A stretch of 64,000 bases of DNA from CALOCY01 sp942491975. Its GTDB lineage: Bacteria > Bacteroidota > Bacteroidia > Bacteroidales > Prolixibacteraceae. A program made the translations under genes and the position numbers. Of this stretch, positions 10,801 to 19,614 are shown piece by piece (within the stretch, counting starts at the first letter, position 1; each line of letters starts with the position of its first letter). The stretch covers positions 2,914,001 to 2,978,000 of the forward strand of contig CALOCY010000004.1 in NCBI GenBank assembly GCA_942491975.1, given 5' to 3'. Below the pieces are notes generated by a model, which was not told where the DNA came from, made no database searches, and saw only the letters and a list, made by a program, of their open reading frames with translations.

Positions 10801-11747
10801 ATCTTATCGGCAATTGTATGCATCAGCTCCGAAAATGGCACATCTTCAGTTATATCAACCCTTAACGGGTAGATGCCGACATACATGCCGGCGGTTGTTT
10901 CCATTGCTTTGGCCGGTCTGTTTCGACCACAAAAAGAGATGGCGAAAGATTGAAGGGTACTTACCCGATGGATATAAAGTGCCAGTGCGGCAAAGAACTG
11001 CTTAAAAAGAGAAACTCCCGACTCCTTCTTGAACCGGTTCATGGCATCCAACAACCCGGAAGGGAGATCATACCGGATGATATTGTTCTGCTCAGCACCC
11101 TTCTTCTTGCTTCCTGAAGAGAGGGTATATTCCGTTAGTTCATGAAGGTTTTCCGACAGCCAAAATTGCTGATCGTGTAAAAAGCGGGGTGAAGCTTTAT
11201 ACGTCTCTTCATAGTCTGCAAACTCCCTGTAAGAAGTATTTAAAACAGGTTCCTGAGGCTTTCCCTGGACCAGGTTCTGGTATAAAGTGGTAACCCGTTG
11301 GGCAAGAGTATTCACTGTTGTCCCGTCAGAGCAGATATGGTGGATTCTCATCGTAAAACCACCATTCCCGGTGGGAAGTTTCAACAGGCAAAAATCGTAC
11401 AGGTAATCATCGTACAGGTTAACAGACCTGCTCTTTTCACGTTCAAGCCAACGATTAAAGCCCGGTGTATCAGGTTGGGTGAAATCAACAAACTCCCATT
11501 CCCGATCAGTGTGCTGAAAAAATTGTTGTTTGTCGTGGGTGTTTTCATTGTCAGGTACAATCCTGATCCGAAGCCCGTCATTTTCGGCAATATATTGGTT
11601 AAGTGCCATTGATAAAATAGCGAAATCAACAGGCTTGTGGTATCGGACAATAAAAACATTCAATGGCCACAATGAACCGGGATCTTGTTTCGACTGTAAC
11701 CAGATCCGCTTCTGCGGATGTGTTAATGGATATAGCTTGTTTTCCAT
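7824..11747 (-). CDS. Single-module non-ribosomal peptide synthetase (C-A-T-TE)
   Basis: A 1307-residue NRPS with four domains. Condensation: residues ~1-440, active-site HHICSDG near 140. Adenylation: ~455-950, with A3 YTSGSTGEPKGV, A4 FDAS, A5 NAYGPTETT, A6 GELFIGGEGVARGYLNRP, A7 YRTGDIVRF, A8 GRCDDQVKIRGFRIEPGEIE and A10 NGKIDRKAL. Thiolation: GGDSLMTLK near 1000, where the Ser carries phosphopantetheine. Thioesterase: ~1050-1307, with nucleophile GFSWGG, acid LLIDTKYPDLL and probable catalytic His in LKGRHLSL. By eye the specificity positions read D-A-E-A-V-S-A-V-L-K, which I cannot assign to an amino acid. A leading C domain means it should condense one aminoacyl unit onto a donor (acyl or amine) and release it. 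No other biosynthetic, carrier or export gene is adjacent, and no phosphopantetheinyl transferase is seen in the window. Confidence 0.95.
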   Translation of the reverse strand: MENKLYPLTHPQKRIWLQSKQDPGSLWPLNVFIVRYHKPVDFAILSMALNQYIAENDGLRIRIVPDNENTHDKQQFFQHTDREWEFVDFTQPDTPGFNRWLEREKSRSVNLYDDYLYDFCLLKLPTGNGGFTMRIHHICSDGTTVNTLAQRVTTLYQNLVQGKPQEPVLNTSYREFADYEETYKASPRFLHDQQFWLSENLHELTEYTLSSGSKKKGAEQNNIIRYDLPSGLLDAMNRFKKESGVSLFKQFFAALALYIHRVSTLQSFAISFCGRNRPAKAMETTAGMYVGIYPLRVDITEDVPFSELMHTIADKINRVVNVHGSYPFDEVVRLNRELHKTDVAHLINVSLIELFYPGNENYSIEQLHRNDIQNQLTMYIERYENPHKKPAIHFLYNSNYYQPEDIHPVFEGITSILEGFFLNPVAKIGALSLLPKEKYHQLVHTFNQTEKLFPKEQCTHHLFEQTALRYPSHVAIESEGHTITYHELNRQADDLAKTLKTAGVSPEQLAGIFMHRSVEVVIAMLAVLKAGGAYVPIDPGLPVERIRFILRDINAPCLIVDQHLVDKAKDLYDGQMITCSNGSFQAINVVAHENCSETVKLENLMYVIYTSGSTGEPKGVMIEHHGFVNLITDQVRRFKLTKNDRVLHYLSLGFDASQEHLFKALCSGAILCLVDINKANFKLDIRELLKSLKITCCAFPASLLETLNEKEYPLLKTVSSGADKCPPEMIKRWGNGRRFFNAYGPTETTVLSSIAQLNVSDTEPHIGKPIANTQVYVLDRYNMPLPIGMEGELFIGGEGVARGYLNRPDLTRERFIPNPFDASGKTRLYRTGDIVRFRKDGNICFVGRCDDQVKIRGFRIEPGEIEAVIRQHPMVEEATVFVNDSGNKKQLLACFTSANKNEPDPATLNSFLSERLPAYMIPDMLTEVDSIPLTINGKIDRKALLKSIAIANNDNVKIPPKTETEHRLKDIWCTILNTPNAGVTENFYYSGGDSLMTLKICAAIEKQFGKKISVRQFMDSPSIRSVAKIIDREKTVHQTVTTVKQSPASKGSMIIAHSPNGDPNWGSILGRKLDGSFDIYGTSIDEPILEDIAAKSVQDLASFHINKLMKREVVSPVLVSGFSWGGLLAYEMALLLEKSGIRTELLLIDTKYPDLLHHRYAETSRPVYHLLSIAYYILQVMMQVHQIFRKWVKTYFKKQSFKTTGDTLPIDSENPALSKKLRALRHTLSPCPPSLKIHYIKANRTSLPDKLLKINASDVWEKHAARPLNSITLKGRHLSLIYENLPHTVKFVQETIDAMTAAPEKKA

Positions 11748-11846
11748 GCTTTCAACAGCTCTGTTTTCGGGTATTGCGAATATATAACATTTATTGGCTT
11801 ATTGCCATTTTCCGCATTATGCCATTTTATTCTTGATTAGATATAA

Positions 11847-11884
11847 AAAAACAGGCTTACCATATACTAGTAAGCCTGTTTTTA
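11847..11884 (-). terminator. Terminator of the M3 peptidase gene
   Basis: A perfect 12-bp stem (AAACAGGCTTAC / GTAAGCCTGTTT) with a 9-nt loop is flanked by A-runs on one side and T-runs on the other. On the minus strand it follows the peptidase stop codon and ends in a T-tract; it also isolates the downstream NRPS gene. Confidence 0.85.
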
Positions 11885-11901
11885 CTATCATGTGATATGG
11901 T

Positions 11902-14010
11902 CTATTTCAATCCTCTTTTTTCCAATAGTGCATCAATCGAAGGATCTTTTCCCCTGAATTTCCGGTAAACATTCATTCCTTCATCAGCTCCTGATTTAGC
12001 CAGCAGTTCACGGAACCTGGCTGCCAGTTCAGGATTGTAGATATCCCCGGTCTCTTTAAATGCCTGGAAGGCATCTGCATCTAACTGGGCTGCCCATATA
12101 TACACATAATAACCGGCTGAATAACCTCCATTAAAAATATGTGAGAAATAAGTGCTTCTGTAACGCGGAACCATCTCCTTAATCATCCCAATTCCTTCCA
12201 TTGAAACTTTTTCAAAAGCATTTACATCACCTTCAAATGGTTTGGTGTGCCAGTCCAGGTCAAGCAATGAGGCAGCCAGGTATTCACCTGTGGTAAATCC
12301 CTGATTGAAATGGCCTGATTTTACAATTTTGTCAATTAATTCATCTGGTATTGGCTCACCGGTTTCATAATGCTTGGCATAAACCTTCATTACTTCAGCA
12401 TCAGCAGCCCAGTTTTCCATAACCTGAGAAGGAAGTTCAACAAAATCGCGTGGAACACTCCTTGCAGTACGATTATAAAGGCCATCAGCAAAAAGATTGT
12501 GTAGCGCATGTCCAAACTCATGCCACATGGTTGTTACTTCATCAAAATTTAAGAGGGCAGGGTTATCACCAGCTCCACGGGTAAAATTCATTACCATAGT
12601 TACTACCGGGGCAATTTTTTTGCCATTCTCATATTTTTGATCACGGAAAGTACCACACCATGCACCACCACGTTTACCATCTCTTGGATGAAAATCCATG
12701 TACAATACTCCCAAATGAGAGCCATCAGCTTCTTTTACTTCAAAAGCAACAGCTTCTTTATGGTAAACAGGAATGTCATCTCGTTGCTCAAAAGTAATTC
12801 CATACAGTTTTTCAGCAACATAAAACATTCCATCCCTTGTGTTTTCAAGGCTGAAATAAGGTTTTATTTCATTCTCATCCAGATTATATTTTTCTTTTCT
12901 TAATTTTTCAGCATAGTACCACCAGTCCCATGATTCCAGTTTAAAATCCCCGCCTTCACGATCAATAATGGCCTGCATCTCTTTTACATCACGTTTTGCC
13001 ATTTTAATGGTTGGTTTCCACAGTTTCCATAAAAAATTGTAAACATTTTCAGGAGTTTTTGCCATGTTCACATCAATGATATATTCAGCATGGTTTTTAA
13101 ACCCAAACATCTCAGCTTTTTGCTGGCGAATTTTTACAATCTGCTCAATAATGGCTTTGTTGTCAAACTCATTATCATTGTCTCCACGCATGAAATATCC
13201 CGTGTGGATTTTTTCTCTCAATTCACGGTTTTCAGCATATTGAAGAAAAGGGGTCATGCTTGGACGGGTAAGCATAAACACCCATTTGCCTTCCATTCCA
13301 TCCTTTTTAGCCTGGCTGGCAGCAAGAGTAATTACATCCTCAGGTAAACCTGCAAGGTCTTTTTCATCTTCAACTACCATGCGGAAATTTTTGTTGGTTT
13401 CAGCAAGTAAATTCTCTCCAAACTGAAGACTTAGCTTTGAAAGCTGCTCATTCAATCCCCTGAGAATTTCCTGTTTCTCCTTAGGCAGGTTAGCTCCACT
13501 ACGCTCAAAATCACGATAATATTTTTCTATTACCCTGATTTGCTGGTCATCATATCCAGAATCATTTCTTTTCTCATAAACAGCTTTAATTTTCTCAAAC
13601 AATTTTGGATTTAATGAGATGTCATCTCCATGTTTAGTTAACATAGGTCCTATTTCTCTTGCAAGAGCTTGCATTTCATCATTTGTAACTGCTGAGTTCA
13701 GACTAAAGAATACAGAAGCCACACTTCCCAATAATTCTCCAGATTTATCATAAGTCAGAATAGTGTTTTCAAAAGTTGGTTCTTCCTGGTTATTTACTAT
13801 GGCATCAATTTCAGCTTTTCCCTGCTTCATCCCTTCTTTAATGGCCGGGAGGTAATGCTCAAGTTTTATCTTATCGAATGGAGGTACCTGAAAAGGCGTC
13901 TCATACTTGGTGAAAAACGGGTTTTCCCCGGCTTCTTTTTGTGATTTTTTGGTGGTACATGATGCAATAAGCAGTGTACCTAAAATAAATAACACCCCTA
14001 AGTTTTTCAT
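11902..14010 (-). CDS. M3 family zinc oligopeptidase (peptidyl-dipeptidase Dcp-like), lipoprotein
   Basis: A 702-residue thimet/Dcp-type metallopeptidase that cleaves short peptides; about the usual length (~680-710). The signal MKNLGVLFILGTLLIASC is a lipobox with Cys at residue 18, so the enzyme is probably anchored in the cell envelope and not cytosolic like E. coli Dcp. The catalytic zinc motif HEFGHALHNLFADG is near residue 497, with the downstream third-ligand segment SQVMENW about 28 residues later. The C-terminal GGYSAGYYVYIW is the family substrate-binding Gly/Tyr segment. A strong terminator follows. It appears monocistronic. Confidence 0.95.
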   Translation of the reverse strand: MKNLGVLFILGTLLIASCTTKKSQKEAGENPFFTKYETPFQVPPFDKIKLEHYLPAIKEGMKQGKAEIDAIVNNQEEPTFENTILTYDKSGELLGSVASVFFSLNSAVTNDEMQALAREIGPMLTKHGDDISLNPKLFEKIKAVYEKRNDSGYDDQQIRVIEKYYRDFERSGANLPKEKQEILRGLNEQLSKLSLQFGENLLAETNKNFRMVVEDEKDLAGLPEDVITLAASQAKKDGMEGKWVFMLTRPSMTPFLQYAENRELREKIHTGYFMRGDNDNEFDNKAIIEQIVKIRQQKAEMFGFKNHAEYIIDVNMAKTPENVYNFLWKLWKPTIKMAKRDVKEMQAIIDREGGDFKLESWDWWYYAEKLRKEKYNLDENEIKPYFSLENTRDGMFYVAEKLYGITFEQRDDIPVYHKEAVAFEVKEADGSHLGVLYMDFHPRDGKRGGAWCGTFRDQKYENGKKIAPVVTMVMNFTRGAGDNPALLNFDEVTTMWHEFGHALHNLFADGLYNRTARSVPRDFVELPSQVMENWAADAEVMKVYAKHYETGEPIPDELIDKIVKSGHFNQGFTTGEYLAASLLDLDWHTKPFEGDVNAFEKVSMEGIGMIKEMVPRYRSTYFSHIFNGGYSAGYYVYIWAAQLDADAFQAFKETGDIYNPELAARFRELLAKSGADEGMNVYRKFRGKDPSIDALLEKRGLK

Positions 14011-14159
14011 AATGAATCTATTTTAGCGTTTTAATTACAATCCTGAAAAATAAGAAAAATAGAAGACACCGTAAAATGGGAATGGTTATTTTATTAAAAA
14101 AGTATCGGTCGATACGAATAAAACAACCATATAAACGTTATCTGAAAAAGAAATTTCAA

Positions 14160-14774
14160 TTAAAACAACCCGTGAATCTGTGCATCAATTTTGTTGATGA
14201 TCCGGCTCATGTCGTCAGGATTATTTACAAAATCGGTGTTATTAACGTCCACAATCAAGAGCTTTCCGTGTTTGTAACGTGAGATCCACCCTTCGTACCG
14301 TTCATTCAGTTGCTTGAGATAGTCAATACGAATGGTATTTTCGTAGTCACGTCCCCGTTGTTGTATCTGGTTTACCAATGTTGGTACCGTAGCCCGGAGG
14401 TAGATGAGCAGATCAGGCGGTTGTACCATGCGTGACATCAGTTCAAAAAGGGATACATAGTTGTCAAAATCACGCTTGCTCATCAACCCCATATAGTGAA
14501 GGTTGGGGGCAAAAATCTCGGCATCTTCATAAATGGTACGGTCCTGGATTACCTTTTCGCCCAACTCACGGATTTGCAGCACCTGCCTGAACCGGCTATT
14601 CAGAAAATAGACCTGCAGGTTGAACGACCAACGCTGCATATCGTGATAAAAATCGTTTAGGTACGGATTCTCATCCACATCCTCAAAATGCGGGTTCCAG
14701 CCATAATGTTTGGCCAGTTTTTCGGTAAGCGACGTTTTCCCTGCCCCTATATTTCCTGCTACTGCTATATGCAT
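14160..14774 (-). CDS. Deoxynucleoside kinase (dGK/dAK family)
   Basis: A 204-residue cytosolic kinase of the deoxynucleoside salvage pathway, phosphorylating a deoxynucleoside (most likely purine) at the 5' position. The P-loop GNIGAGKTS is at residues 7-15; the catalytic/base-recognition segment QDRTIYEDAEIFA (family motif DR-S/T) is near 75-88; the arginine-rich LID segment RGRDYENTIRIDYL is near 140. The ATG at 14774 places the P-loop at the usual distance from the N-terminus. It lies 35 bp downstream of the GH3-family gene and is probably co-transcribed with it. Confidence 0.93.
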   Translation of the reverse strand: MHIAVAGNIGAGKTSLTEKLAKHYGWNPHFEDVDENPYLNDFYHDMQRWSFNLQVYFLNSRFRQVLQIRELGEKVIQDRTIYEDAEIFAPNLHYMGLMSKRDFDNYVSLFELMSRMVQPPDLLIYLRATVPTLVNQIQQRGRDYENTIRIDYLKQLNERYEGWISRYKHGKLLIVDVNNTDFVNNPDDMSRIINKIDAQIHGLF

Positions 14775-14809
14775 AATTCATCTATTTTGATTAAAAATAA
14801 CGGAAAAAT

Positions 14810-16345
14810 TTAGTTTGACGGGGAAATTAGCGATGATTTCTGTAATGTCAGCAATTCATCAAGGTATTTACGGTCGTTGGCCAGCCGGGGTATCTTATTT
14901 TGCCCGCCCACTTTATTCCTGTTTTTCATCCAGTTGAAAAACAGGTTTTTCTTAGCTACCACAATATCAGGAGGGTCAAGGGTGATATTCTTATGCCGTT
15001 TGGCCTCATAGTCGGAATTGACATCCTGCAATGCCTGATCAAGTGTATCCCTGAATTTTTTCATGTTGTTTGGCAACTCGTCAAACTCGATAATCCACTG
15101 GTGTGCACCTTTACTGTCACTGTCCATAAAAATCGGCCCGGCACTGTATTCATGTACCGATGCACCGGTAGTTTCACATGCTCTTTTCAGTGCACTTTCG
15201 GCATTATCAATAATCACCTCCTCGCCAAAAGCATTGATAAAGTGTTTGGTGCGTCCGGTAATCCGGATTTTGTACGGATATTTTGAAGTGAACGTAATGG
15301 TATCGCCAATGATGTACCGCCACAACCCGGCATTGGTGGAGATCACCATGGCGTAGTTTTTACCCATTTCGGTTTCGCCAATGGTCAACACGGGAGGATT
15401 ATCGCTGTGGAATTGATCCATAGGTATAAACTCATAAAAAATCCCGGAATCAAGCATTAGCAGCATATCTGTTGAGGCAGGATCATCCTGTATGGCAAAA
15501 AATCCTTCGGAAGCGTTGTATACTTCCATGTAATGCATCTGTTTCGACGGAAAAAGTTTTTCATACTGCCTGAGGTAGGGGTCAAACTTTATCCCGCCAT
15601 GGATGAATGCTTCCAGATTGGGCCATACCTCCAGAATATTTTGTTTGCCGGTGACTTCCAATACACGCTTTAGCAATACGAGGTACCATGATGGTACCCC
15701 GGCAATACTTGTCACATTCTCGCTGAGGGAGTTTTCGATGATTTTTTCGATCTTCTCTTCAAACTCCTCGATCAATGCAATATCGGCACTTGGTGTACGC
15801 TGGAAATCGGTCCAGAAAGGACCGTTTTCGATTAATATGGCTGAAAGATCGCCGTAAAACGACTTGTTGTTAAATTTATTCACCTGATGGCTCCCTCCCA
15901 GCGTAAGGGTTTTACCTTTCAGCACCTGATTTTCGGGATGGTTTTTATTGTAAAGGGCCAATACATCACGCATACCCCTGAAATGACAATTTTCAAGGGC
16001 TTCTTTGCTTACCGGTATAAATTTGCTTTTAGCACTGGTAGTCCCCGATGATTTGGCAAACCAGCGAATCTCCCCGGGCCACAAAAGGTTGCTTTCCCCT
16101 TTCATTAAACGCTCTATAAAAGGCTTTATATCTTCGTAGTGCTGAAGCGGGATACGCTCCTGGAATGTACGCACTGAGCGAATATCTCGATAATTGTATT
16201 TTTTGCCCCATTCTGTGTCACGGGATTTTCGCAACAGATTGATCAGCAGTTCATTTTGTACATCAGTGGGGTACTGACGAAAAAGGTCTATCTGGTAGTT
16301 TCGTTTAATGTTAATCCAGTTTATCAGCGAATTCAGCAGGGGCAT
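14810..16345 (-). CDS. GH3 auxin-responsive promoter family protein (acyl-adenylating enzyme family)
   Basis: A 511-residue member of the GH3 branch of the ANL adenylate-forming superfamily, common in Bacteroidota with unknown substrate. The ATG at 16345 (MPLLNSLINW) is preferred to a TTG two codons upstream. Family segments: FAKSSGTTSAKSKFIPVS near residue 90 (phosphate-binding loop), YNASEGFFAIQDD near 300, a hinge region WRYIIGDTITF near 345, and ITGRTKHFINAFGEE near 370. In plants this family conjugates amino acids to acyl acids. Bacterial function is not established, so only the reaction type is inferred. Confidence 0.92.
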   Translation of the reverse strand: MPLLNSLINWINIKRNYQIDLFRQYPTDVQNELLINLLRKSRDTEWGKKYNYRDIRSVRTFQERIPLQHYEDIKPFIERLMKGESNLLWPGEIRWFAKSSGTTSAKSKFIPVSKEALENCHFRGMRDVLALYNKNHPENQVLKGKTLTLGGSHQVNKFNNKSFYGDLSAILIENGPFWTDFQRTPSADIALIEEFEEKIEKIIENSLSENVTSIAGVPSWYLVLLKRVLEVTGKQNILEVWPNLEAFIHGGIKFDPYLRQYEKLFPSKQMHYMEVYNASEGFFAIQDDPASTDMLLMLDSGIFYEFIPMDQFHSDNPPVLTIGETEMGKNYAMVISTNAGLWRYIIGDTITFTSKYPYKIRITGRTKHFINAFGEEVIIDNAESALKRACETTGASVHEYSAGPIFMDSDSKGAHQWIIEFDELPNNMKKFRDTLDQALQDVNSDYEAKRHKNITLDPPDIVVAKKNLFFNWMKNRNKVGGQNKIPRLANDRKYLDELLTLQKSSLISPSN

Positions 16346-16573
16346 GTTCAATATTTTTTATGTTGGAAAACCACAGGCATAAATTTCCAAAATTTTGGAA
16401 ATCATGCTTTCCGCCTTTGGCGGGACTATTTGACTTGCAACTTTTGTTGTGTTTCAGGCACAATAAAAATTGAGTCTCACGAATTAAAAATAGGAATTTT
16501 TGCGAAGCTTTTCAGGTTGGCAAAAGAATTTTTACATTTACGATGGTTTTGTGCAATTTTAACAGATTGACCT

Positions 16574-17119
16574 ATGAATTATATTGATTTGATACTGGGG
16601 ATTTTACTGGCTGCTGCAGCCATTAGCGGTTTCCGAAAAGGGTTTATTTACGAAGTAGTGGCACTTTTAGCTTTGATTATAGGTGTTTGGGGGGCTATTC
16701 ACTTTTCTCATCTCACGGCAGATTGCATATCGGATTGGCTAAATAAAGATTTTAAATACCTGGGGATTGCATCATTCATCCTCACGTTTGCCCTGATCGT
16801 ATGGCTGGTACACCTTGTAGGAAAATTGGGTGAGAAAATTGTAAAAGCAGTGGCATTGGGGCCTTTAAATCGTCTGTTGGGGCTTGTATTTGGATTGATT
16901 AAATCGGCATTTTTTCTGAGTGTATTGATATTGATCCTCTCTTTTTTTAAAATTGATTCTGCTTTGATCTCACCCAAAGTACAACATGATTCATACCTGT
17001 ATGAACCGGTAAAAAAGATTGCCCCAAGGGTGATGTCCCTATTTCGGGTAAACTATGATAAACTTTTAGAACAGGGAAAAGATGGAGAAAGAGCAAAAGC
17101 AAAAATACAAATGGTTTAA
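16574..17119 (+). CDS. CvpA family inner membrane protein
   Basis: A 181-residue protein with four hydrophobic helices (for example LILGILLAAAAISGF, IYEVVALLALIIGVWGAI, IASFILTFALIVWLVHLV and SAFFLSVLILILSFF) and the family hallmark G-F-R-K-G-F near residue 20. CvpA proteins are linked to colicin V production, membrane homeostasis and septation, without a defined biochemical role. The 3' end overlaps the next gene by 38 bp, implying translational coupling. Confidence 0.93.
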   Translation: MNYIDLILGILLAAAAISGFRKGFIYEVVALLALIIGVWGAIHFSHLTADCISDWLNKDFKYLGIASFILTFALIVWLVHLVGKLGEKIVKAVALGPLNRLLGLVFGLIKSAFFLSVLILILSFFKIDSALISPKVQHDSYLYEPVKKIAPRVMSLFRVNYDKLLEQGKDGERAKAKIQMV

Positions 17120-18146
17120 CCGTTCGTTATTTGCCTATAACCTGAAAGAGATTCCACAGGACACTGTTACCTGTAAAAATTGTGATACCCAATTTAAAGG
17201 CTACTACTGTCCCCGTTGCGGGCAATCGGTTTCAGAATTAAACAGGCCGTTCAGCTTTGTTATTTACGATTTTATGGGTAACCTGTTTGCTTTTGATTCC
17301 AGGATTTTACGTACCCTGTGGTCAATTCTGGCAAGCCCGGGAAAACTGACACAGGAATTTTTGAATGGCAAACGGGCACGCTATATGTCTCCTTTTAGGT
17401 TTTATGTGTTTATCAGTTTTATCTTTTTTCTCACCCTTAGTTTGGGTGTTAAAAATGTTATTGATATCAATAACGTTGTAAACATCGATAATGCTAAACT
17501 AAATGAAGCACCATCGCTTTCATCCCTTATTCAGGAGGCTAAAAAAGACAGTATAACTCTTGATGTTGATGAGGAAGGGGAAGAAATCATTATGCAGGCT
17601 GATGAAATATTGAATAACCTGAAAAAAGATTCGGTTACACGGAACAATTCAAAATGGGCAGGTGTAATCGCACAGGAGTTGGAAGAAAATAAGGACAACT
17701 GGAGCGATGACAATAAAAAATGGGCACGGACAGGGATAAAAATATTGAACTACCCTGAAATCTATATCTCTAAATTTATTCAATACATCTCCTGGTCACT
17801 CTTTTTTCTGATGCCTGTATTTGCGCTGATCTTAAAATTGCTCTACATCCGTCGGCGCATTAACTATATGAAGCACTTGATTTATGCCATCAACCTTCAC
17901 GCATTCAATTTTATTTTATTTACACTGTTATTGTTGGCCTATATTGTCTTACCTAAAGAAATTGCCAATTACACATTGCTTATCTTGATTGGGTTGCCGA
18001 TATACCTGTTTGTCGGGATGAAACGGTTTTACAACCAATCGTACCGGAAAACATTATTAAAGCTATTTATTTTAACAGGTCTGTATGATTTTATACTTTT
18101 GCTGACCTTTAGCTTTGTGGCTTATCAGGCACTAATGAATGTATAA
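17082..18146 (+). CDS. DUF3667 domain membrane protein with N-terminal zinc ribbon
   Basis: A 354-residue protein starting inside the cvpA gene. The N-terminus carries two CxxC knuckles (TCKNCDTQF and YYCPRCGQS, residues ~29-48), followed by the DUF3667 conserved block NLFAFDSRILRTL and LASPGKLTQEFLNGKRARYM. Five or so transmembrane helices follow, interrupted by a ~100-residue charged soluble insert (EEGEEIIMQADE region, residues ~130-220). The family is widespread in Bacteroidota with unknown function. Since the start lies inside cvpA, the two proteins probably act in the same compartment. Confidence 0.92.
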   Translation: MEKEQKQKYKWFNRSLFAYNLKEIPQDTVTCKNCDTQFKGYYCPRCGQSVSELNRPFSFVIYDFMGNLFAFDSRILRTLWSILASPGKLTQEFLNGKRARYMSPFRFYVFISFIFFLTLSLGVKNVIDINNVVNIDNAKLNEAPSLSSLIQEAKKDSITLDVDEEGEEIIMQADEILNNLKKDSVTRNNSKWAGVIAQELEENKDNWSDDNKKWARTGIKILNYPEIYISKFIQYISWSLFFLMPVFALILKLLYIRRRINYMKHLIYAINLHAFNFILFTLLLLAYIVLPKEIANYTLLILIGLPIYLFVGMKRFYNQSYRKTLLKLFILTGLYDFILLLTFSFVAYQALMNV

Positions 18147-18193
18147 TATAAGAGCTGTTAATTTTCAGGTTAAAATTCAAATTATTATAAAAC

Positions 18194-19486
18194 ATGAACT
18201 TTGTTGAAGAGTTACGTTGGAGGGGGATGATCCACGATATCATGCCCGGGACTGAAGAGTTGTTGAAAAAAGAGATGGCATCGGCTTACGTGGGCATTGA
18301 CCCGACTGCCGATTCACTACATATCGGACACTTGGTGAGTGTAATGATGTTGAAGCATTTTCAGCATTGCGGGCATAAACCGATTGTTTTGGTGGGAGGT
18401 GCAACCGGAATGATTGGCGATCCGTCAGGTAAATCGCAGGAACGCAACCTGCTCAACGAAGAAACCCTCAGGTACAACCAGGAATGCCTGAAAAAACAAC
18501 TGTCGAAGTTTATGGATTTTGATTCGGAGGCGCCCAATGCGGCTATCATGGTCAACAACTACGACTGGATGAAAGGTTACTCGTTCCTTAACTTCATTCG
18601 CGATATAGGCAAACACCTCACCGTTAACTATATGATGTCGAAAGACTCGGTGAAAAAACGGTTGGGCTCGGAAAGCAAAATGGGGATGTCGTTTACCGAG
18701 TTTACTTATCAACTGGTACAGGGGTATGACTTTTTGTGGTTATATCAAAATAAAAACTGCAACCTGCAAATGGGAGGTTCCGACCAGTGGGGAAACATTG
18801 TCACCGGTACGGAATTGATACGTCGAAAAGAAGCAGGCGAGGCATTTGCCCTTACCTGTCCGCTCATTACAAAATCGGATGGCAAGAAATTTGGTAAAAC
18901 CGAAGAAGGCAACATCTGGCTCGACCCGGAAAGAACATCACCCTATAAATTCTACCAGTTTTGGCTGAACACTTCCGACGAAGATGCAGAGAAATACATC
19001 AAAATATTTACATTGCTGAAACGCGAGGAAGTTGAAGAACTTGTTGCCCAACATAAAGAAGCCCCTCATGCACGGTTATTACAGAAAAGACTGGCCGAAG
19101 AGGTGACTGTAATGATCCACTCAAAAGAAGAGTACGAAGCTGCGGTTGCGGCCTCACAAATTCTTTTTGGAAAAGGGACAGCAGAAGAACTGAAAAAGCT
19201 GGATGAAAAAACATTCCTGGCCGTTTTTGAAGGCGTACCGCAATTCAATGTTGCCCAAACAGGGCTTAAAGCAGGCATTAACGTAGTTGACCTGTTGGCT
19301 GAAAAAACCGAAGTATTCCCTTCAAAAGGGGAGCTGAGAAGGACAATAAAAGGAAACGGGCTCTCGATCAACAAAGAGAAAATAAGCGATCCTGAGCTGG
19401 TTGTCAACACCGGACACCTTATTGGCAATAAATACATTCTGGTACAAAAAGGGAAGAAAAATTATTTCCTGATAATTGTTGAATAA
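18194..19486 (+). CDS. tyrS: Tyrosyl-tRNA synthetase
   Basis: A 430-residue class I aminoacyl-tRNA synthetase charging tRNA-Tyr. The HIGH motif is HIGHLVS near residue 43; the KMSKS equivalent is KKFGKTEEG near 235, typical of bacterial TyrS; tyrosine-pocket segments include YQLVQGYDF and GGSDQWGNI. The C-terminal ~70 residues (GELRRTIKGNGLSINKEK...) form the S4-like RNA-binding domain. Full length for the family. It follows DUF3667 by 47 bp. No tRNA-like T-box leader is visible. Confidence 0.98.
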   Translation: MNFVEELRWRGMIHDIMPGTEELLKKEMASAYVGIDPTADSLHIGHLVSVMMLKHFQHCGHKPIVLVGGATGMIGDPSGKSQERNLLNEETLRYNQECLKKQLSKFMDFDSEAPNAAIMVNNYDWMKGYSFLNFIRDIGKHLTVNYMMSKDSVKKRLGSESKMGMSFTEFTYQLVQGYDFLWLYQNKNCNLQMGGSDQWGNIVTGTELIRRKEAGEAFALTCPLITKSDGKKFGKTEEGNIWLDPERTSPYKFYQFWLNTSDEDAEKYIKIFTLLKREEVEELVAQHKEAPHARLLQKRLAEEVTVMIHSKEEYEAAVAASQILFGKGTAEELKKLDEKTFLAVFEGVPQFNVAQTGLKAGINVVDLLAEKTEVFPSKGELRRTIKGNGLSINKEKISDPELVVNTGHLIGNKYILVQKGKKNYFLIIVE

Positions 19487-19507
19487 AATACAGATTTAAC
19501 AATATAC

Positions 19508-19539
19508 GGGGTTGGTTAAATACCAGCCCTTTCTTTTTC
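19508..19539 (+). terminator. Terminator after tyrS
   Basis: An 8-bp stem (GGGTTGGT / ACCAGCCC, one G-T wobble) with a short loop, followed by TTTCTTTTTC, 22 bp past the tyrS stop codon. Confidence 0.65.
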
Positions 19540-19614
19540 GAAAAAGGTATACTAAGTTTGCTGTTATTACGTTAACAAACAAGAGTGCAAATTATTGTTT
19601 AAAAATAGAATCTT

